Shown here: positions 16,710-19,864 of the stretch, in pieces
Numbering within the stretch: the stretch's first letter is position 1
Layout of the letters: the number at the start of each line of letters is the position of its first letter
Assembly (NCBI GenBank): GCA_900544065.1
Contig: UQTR01000032.1
Span: forward strand, 1-19,864
Length of the DNA stretch: 19,864 nucleotides
Direction: 5' to 3'
Source: an uncultured Collinsella sp.
GTDB taxonomy: Bacteria; Actinomycetota; Coriobacteriia; Coriobacteriales; Coriobacteriaceae
Program-made: the position numbers and the translations under genes
The notes under the pieces: model-generated
Seen by the model: only the letters and a program-made list of their open reading frames with translations
Told to the model about the DNA's origin: nothing
Databases searched by the model: none

Positions 16710-16799
16710 TTTTGCGACTGCGCCTGCTGCGAGCGAGAAGCCTGTTCTAAACGCCCCTGCATTTGCGTGCATCGCAAAGCCAAAAGAGGGGGCGAGAAC

Positions 16800-17390
16800 A
16801 TGGGACAGACGGCACGGCGCCAAGAGCAGCTGCCGGGCGCATTTAACGGCGCCACCACCAGCAGCCAACACGGTCGCGTCCGCTGGTATCTGGTCCACAC
16901 CCCCAACGGAAAAGAGCGCGAGACCTGCGAAAAGGTCCGCAGCATTATCCCGCACAACCTTATGCAGGACGCTTTTGTGATGCACAAGGAGTTCTGGTTT
17001 AAGCGGGACGGCGCATGGTCGCTCCAAACCAAACCCATGTACAAGGAATATTTCTTCGTCGCCACGCACGATGCCGCCGCGCTCGATAGGGCTTTGGCCC
17101 AGTTGAGTTTTGGCTGTCGCATCGCCGGCAGTAGGGAGCGGGCGTACATGCCCATGCCGGACGATGCGCAGGACTGGTACCGCAGCGTTCTGGACGGCGA
17201 CGGTGTGGTGCGCAACAGCGTTGCGCGTATAGAAAACGGTGTATTGCATATAGAGCAGGGTCCTTTGGTGGGGCAAGAGGCCCGCGTCAAAAAGATCGAC
17301 CGTCATAAACGTTGGTGCTTGGTAGATGTGGGCGAGGGTGACTCCACTTTTAGGGAGCTACTACCGCTCGACGTTCCCAGCAAAACGTAA
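16800..17390 (+). CDS. NusG-paralogue transcription antiterminator (LoaP-like) heading a polysaccharide operon
   Basis: 196 aa. Start ATG 16800, preceded by AGAGGGGGCGAGAAC. An N-terminal tail (1-25) leads into a NusG N-terminal (NGN) domain at about 28-118, with the opening strand RWYLVHTPNGKE and the phrase YKEYFFVAT. A KOW-like C-terminal domain lies at about 148-182 (EQGPLVGQEARVKKIDRHKR). Specialised NusG paralogues of the LoaP/RfaH/UpxY kind bind RNA polymerase and let it read through terminators in long surface-polysaccharide operons. LoaP is the type found in Firmicutes and Actinobacteria and recognises a leader RNA hairpin. Its position directly ahead of priming transferases fits this role. 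The frame stays open upstream to 16638 and would encode a Cys-rich extension, but no ribosome site supports it. Confidence 0.85.
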   Translation: MGQTARRQEQLPGAFNGATTSSQHGRVRWYLVHTPNGKERETCEKVRSIIPHNLMQDAFVMHKEFWFKRDGAWSLQTKPMYKEYFFVATHDAAALDRALAQLSFGCRIAGSRERAYMPMPDDAQDWYRSVLDGDGVVRNSVARIENGVLHIEQGPLVGQEARVKKIDRHKRWCLVDVGEGDSTFRELLPLDVPSKT

Positions 17391-17468
17391 GGGAGACGTT
17401 GCACCAGCTCTTCGTTCGCATTTTTGAATTTACCGATTGGGGGATCCCTGGGGAACGGGGACGTAAGT
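17391..17468 (+). promoter_or_regulatory. Leader between the antiterminator gene and the first transferase; candidate LoaP RNA target
   Basis: The short gap contains a G/C-rich segment at 17438-17462 (GGGGGATCCCTGGGG, AAC, GGGGAC) able to form short GGG/CCC pairings. LoaP-type proteins are known to need an RNA hairpin in the leader. Position is the only reason for this proposal; the structure is weak by eye. Confidence 0.25.
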
Positions 17469-18224
17469 TTGACTGTGGCTGCTAAAGAAGTAACAGAGAG
17501 CAATGCGCCCGCAGGGGCGGCGCTCATTGCTCAGGCCATGGGTCGGCGCGAGGGCGCCGGCCGCTACAGGGCCATGCAATCCATCATGGACTGGGACCGT
17601 TCGCGCCTGGCCTACCGGGCCATAAAGCGCGCGTTCGACATCGTGTTCAGCGGTGCCGTGCTCGTCGTCATCGCGATCCCCAGTCTGTTGCTCGCTGCGC
17701 TCATCCGCCTGGAGAGCGAGGGCAGCCCATTCTACAGCCAAATCCGAGTAGGGCATACCCGCCCCGACGGCAGCCTGACGACCTTCCGCATGTGGAAGTT
17801 CCGCTCCATGTACAGGGACGCCGACGAGCGCCTCGCCGACCTCAAGGAGCAGAACGAGATCGCCGGAGCCATGTTCAAGATGAGGGACGACCCGCGCGTC
17901 ACCAAGATCGGCAAGTTCATCCGCAAGCACTCCATCGACGAGTTCCCGCAGTTCCTGAACGTGTTCATGGGTCAGATGTCTGTCGTCGGCCCGCGCCCGC
18001 CGCTGCCCAACGAGGTCGCGGAGTATACCGAGTACGACCTGCAGCGCTTGGCTGTTAAGCCGGGCATTACCGGCTGGTGGCAGGTGACTGACCGCAACGA
18101 TACCGACTTCGACGGCATGGTCCGCCGTGATTTGGAGTATATCGCCAAGCGTGGCGTGATCACGGACCTGAAGATCGTGGTGCTCACGGTCGTCGAAATC
18201 ATAACGGGGGGGGGTGCCTGCTAG
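17469..18224 (+). CDS. Monotopic phosphoglycosyl transferase (bacterial sugar transferase family), first copy
   Basis: Transfers a sugar-1-phosphate from a nucleotide sugar to undecaprenyl phosphate, starting repeat-unit assembly at the inner membrane face. The start is uncertain: TTG 17469 has GGGGA seven bases upstream; GTG 17475 and TTG 17424 are alternatives. With TTG 17469 the length is 251 aa. A hydrophobic re-entrant helix lies at about 58-80 after KRAFD. The family signature follows: FRMWKFRSM, DDPRVTKIGKFIRK, and the catalytic Asp-Glu pair D157-E158 in SIDEFPQ. Next come SVVGPRP and KPGITGWWQV. No N-terminal polytopic WbaP region is present, so it is the small PglC/WcaJ-core type. 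A run of nine G's at 18195-18203 lies six codons or fewer from the stop. Confidence 0.9.
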   Translation: MTVAAKEVTESNAPAGAALIAQAMGRREGAGRYRAMQSIMDWDRSRLAYRAIKRAFDIVFSGAVLVVIAIPSLLLAALIRLESEGSPFYSQIRVGHTRPDGSLTTFRMWKFRSMYRDADERLADLKEQNEIAGAMFKMRDDPRVTKIGKFIRKHSIDEFPQFLNVFMGQMSVVGPRPPLPNEVAEYTEYDLQRLAVKPGITGWWQVTDRNDTDFDGMVRRDLEYIAKRGVITDLKIVVLTVVEIITGGGAC

Positions 18225-18265
18225 AGGCATTTCCCGAGACTTTTCCGTTGGCGGGGTGCTAGCCC

Positions 18266-18910
18266 ATGCCTAGGAAACCTACCGGGACCCTCTTCTATCG
18301 CATATGCAAGAGAACGTTCGATATAGCCTTCAGCGCCGGGTGCGCCGCGGTGCTGGCGATTCCCATGGCCGTTGTCTGTGCCGCGATCTGCGTGGAGTCC
18401 CCGGGCTGCCCGGTCTACACGCAGGAGCGCGTGGGCAGGGGAGGCCGGGTGATTCGCGTGCTTAAGCTTCGCAGCATGGTCTCTGATGCAGGTGATGTGC
18501 AGAAGTACCTGAGCCCCGAGCAGCTGCACCAGTGGGAGGTCGAGCGAAAGGTCGACGACGACCCACGCATCACAAAGGTTGGCAAGTTCATCCGCAAGTG
18601 CTCCATCGACGAGGTGCCGCAGTTCCTCAACGTGCTCAAGGGTGATCTGTCGGTCATCGGCCCGCGCCCCATCACGCGCGACGAGCTGGAGCAGCACTTC
18701 ACCGACGAGGAGAAGGAGGAGCTGCTGAGCGTCACCCCGGGCATTACGGGCCTGTGGCAGGCCACTGATCGTAACGCCGCGACATTTGAAAGCGGCTTGC
18801 GACAGAAGATCGAGCTCCGTTATGTGCGGAACCGTTGCTTCCGTATGGATTGGAAATGTTTCATGGGCACCTTCGGTGCCATGTTCGGGAAAAGGAGGAC
18901 CGGGCGATGA
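18266..18910 (+). CDS. Monotopic phosphoglycosyl transferase, second tandem copy
   Basis: 214 aa, same family as the gene before it. ATG 18266 follows GGGGTG. The membrane helix is at about 18-41 after KRTFD, then LKLRSM, DDPRITKVGKFIRK, the catalytic pair D115-E116 in SIDEVPQ, SVIGPRP and TPGITGLWQ. An 18-base DNA string, GGCAAGTTCATCCGCAAG, is identical in both copies (17910 and 18581), showing they are recognisable paralogues. Having two complete priming transferases at the head of one operon suggests either two different first sugars or one acting as a later transferase. The stop overlaps the next start as ATGA (18907-18910), so translation is coupled. Sugar specificity cannot be read. 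Confidence 0.9.
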   Translation: MPRKPTGTLFYRICKRTFDIAFSAGCAAVLAIPMAVVCAAICVESPGCPVYTQERVGRGGRVIRVLKLRSMVSDAGDVQKYLSPEQLHQWEVERKVDDDPRITKVGKFIRKCSIDEVPQFLNVLKGDLSVIGPRPITRDELEQHFTDEEKEELLSVTPGITGLWQATDRNAATFESGLRQKIELRYVRNRCFRMDWKCFMGTFGAMFGKRRTGR

Positions 18911-19779
18911 CGAAGGTTTCCCTTGTGATTCCGACCCTCAATGCTGAGGGCGATATCGAGGGGCTGCTCAATTGCATATATCGCCAGACCTGTCGTCCCG
19001 ATGAGGTTATTGTCGTCGATTCGAGCTCTTCCGACCGTACGGTCGATATCGTTAAGACGTTTGAGTGGGTTCGCTTGATCAGTATCGAGCGTTCCGAATT
19101 CAATCACGGTCTCACTCGCGATATGGCGCTTAGGGAATCCATTGGGGATATCGTCTGCTTTATGACGCAGGATGCCGTACCCGCTGACGAATTCTACATT
19201 GAGAACCTTATTGCCCCCATTCTTAACGATTTCCGCGTGGTGGTTTCATCCGGGCGCCAGCTTCCCAAGGATGACGCGCGTAGGTTCGAACAACTCGTCC
19301 GTGAGTTCAACTACGGTCCTGAATCTAACGTTCGCTCTAAGGCCGACGTCGTGACCATGGGAATCAAGGCGTATTTCGCCACCGACGTGTGCTCGGCGTA
19401 CCGCCGCAGCGCATATATCGAGCTCGGCGGTTTCGGAAAGACGGATATGAGCGAGGACATGCTCATGGCCGCGAAGGCCGTAAACGCCGGATACTCGGTT
19501 GCATATGCTGCCGACGCCTGTGTGCATCATTCGCATAACCTCACTCCAGCCGAGCAGTATCGCCGGAACTATGCAATCGGCCGTTTCCTCGAGGCGAACG
19601 GGGAAACCGTTGCCTGTAGCTCCGAGGTCGGGGAGGGCGGAAGGCTCGTTAAGTCTGTCTCCCGCCAGCTTCTGCACGAGGGGAATATCCGGGAATTTGC
19701 CGCTTTTGGATTCGACTGCTGCGCCCGCCTTCTCGGAAACCGAGCCGGCCGCAGGGCCGCTAGAAAAGAAAGGTTATAG
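18907..19779 (+). CDS. GT2-family glycosyltransferase, rhamnosyltransferase-like
   Basis: 290 aa cytoplasmic or membrane-associated enzyme that would transfer a sugar from a nucleotide donor to the lipid-linked intermediate. ATG 18907 has AAAGGAGG upstream and overlaps the previous stop. GT-A features are VSLVIPTLNAEGDIEGLL, IVVDSSSSDRT (38-45), the phrase EFNHGLTRD (64-72) common in rhamnosyltransferases, TQDA (87-90) as the likely metal-binding block, and SEDM (182-185) as the likely catalytic-base region. The rmlA gene three bases downstream supports dTDP-rhamnose as donor. That assignment is inference; other deoxyhexoses are possible. Confidence 0.88.
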   Translation: MTKVSLVIPTLNAEGDIEGLLNCIYRQTCRPDEVIVVDSSSSDRTVDIVKTFEWVRLISIERSEFNHGLTRDMALRESIGDIVCFMTQDAVPADEFYIENLIAPILNDFRVVVSSGRQLPKDDARRFEQLVREFNYGPESNVRSKADVVTMGIKAYFATDVCSAYRRSAYIELGGFGKTDMSEDMLMAAKAVNAGYSVAYAADACVHHSHNLTPAEQYRRNYAIGRFLEANGETVACSSEVGEGGRLVKSVSRQLLHEGNIREFAAFGFDCCARLLGNRAGRRAARKERL

Positions 19780-19782
19780 CAA

Positions 19783-19864
19783 ATGAAAGGCATCATCCTC
19801 GCCGGCGGGTCCGGCACGCGCCTGTACCCGCTCACGCTCGTGACCTCCAAGCAGCTGCTGCCGG
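19783..19864 (+). CDS. rmlA: Glucose-1-phosphate thymidylyltransferase, 3'-truncated by the window edge
   Basis: Only the first 27 codons are present, but MKGIILAGGSGTRLYPLT is the standard N-terminal nucleotide-binding signature of RmlA/RfbA, and TLVTSKQLLP continues it. The enzyme makes dTDP-glucose from dTTP and glucose-1-phosphate, the first step to dTDP-L-rhamnose. ATG 19783 lies three bases after the preceding stop, with AAAGAAAGG as ribosome site, so it belongs to the same operon. The rest of the rml set is expected to the right. Confidence 0.93.
   Translation, partial: MKGIILAGGSGTRLYPLTLVTSKQLLP

Overview
The window looks like chromosomal DNA of a Gram-positive, high-G+C gut actinobacterium, most probably a coriobacterium of the Collinsella type. 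This is an inference. It rests on the G+C-rich coding sequence, a giant LAxTG-anchored surface protein, a threonyl-tRNA synthetase without a TGS domain, and many palindromic intergenic repeats of kinds I associate with that group. No rRNA, tRNA, IS transposase or prophage gene is visible.

Layout. Positions 1-1246 hold the 3' part of folC (folate polyglutamylation). At 1466-8425 lies one very large cell-wall-anchored adhesin-like protein (2319 aa): signal peptide, about 24 Big_4-like Ig repeats, one BIG2-like domain, and an LAQTG sorting signal. Its 5' leader is structured and it ends at a good terminator. On the minus strand at 8743-9831 is an M24 Xaa-Pro peptidase. Also on the minus strand is a tight three-gene redox operon, transcribed 13485 to 10238: a GlpA-like FAD dehydrogenase with a C-terminal [2Fe-2S] domain, an NAD(P)/FAD oxidoreductase, and a DUF1667 Cys-rich protein. 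Back on the plus strand are a membrane zinc-ribbon protein (14052-14483) and thrS (14711-16474), which has its own promoter and two tandem terminators. The window ends with the start of a surface-polysaccharide cluster: a LoaP/NusG-like antiterminator, two tandem phosphoglycosyl transferases, a GT2 (rhamnosyl-type) glycosyltransferase and the first codons of rmlA.

How the genes fit together. The antiterminator, priming transferases, rhamnosyl-type GT and RmlA form one dTDP-rhamnose polysaccharide operon. Its early genes are coupled: one ATGA overlap, and a 3-nt gap before rmlA. The three minus-strand redox genes form an electron-transfer module, probably for glycerol-3-phosphate or a similar alcohol or amine substrate. 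FolC, the peptidase and ThrRS are housekeeping genes.

The least ordinary parts are between genes. (1) Four 57-58-nt hairpin units at 13654-13953 are spaced 80, 80 and 81 bp apart. All have 25-nt loops, and two of the four appear to be inverted. (2) Two elements of 162 and 160 bp (8534-8695 and 9985-10144) share a central core at the same offset but have different, internally complementary arms. (3) Several further palindromes lie nearby. Inside the giant surface gene, the last ten Ig repeats alternate strictly between two subtypes, and an internal stretch of about 3 kb is visibly more A+T-rich than both ends.
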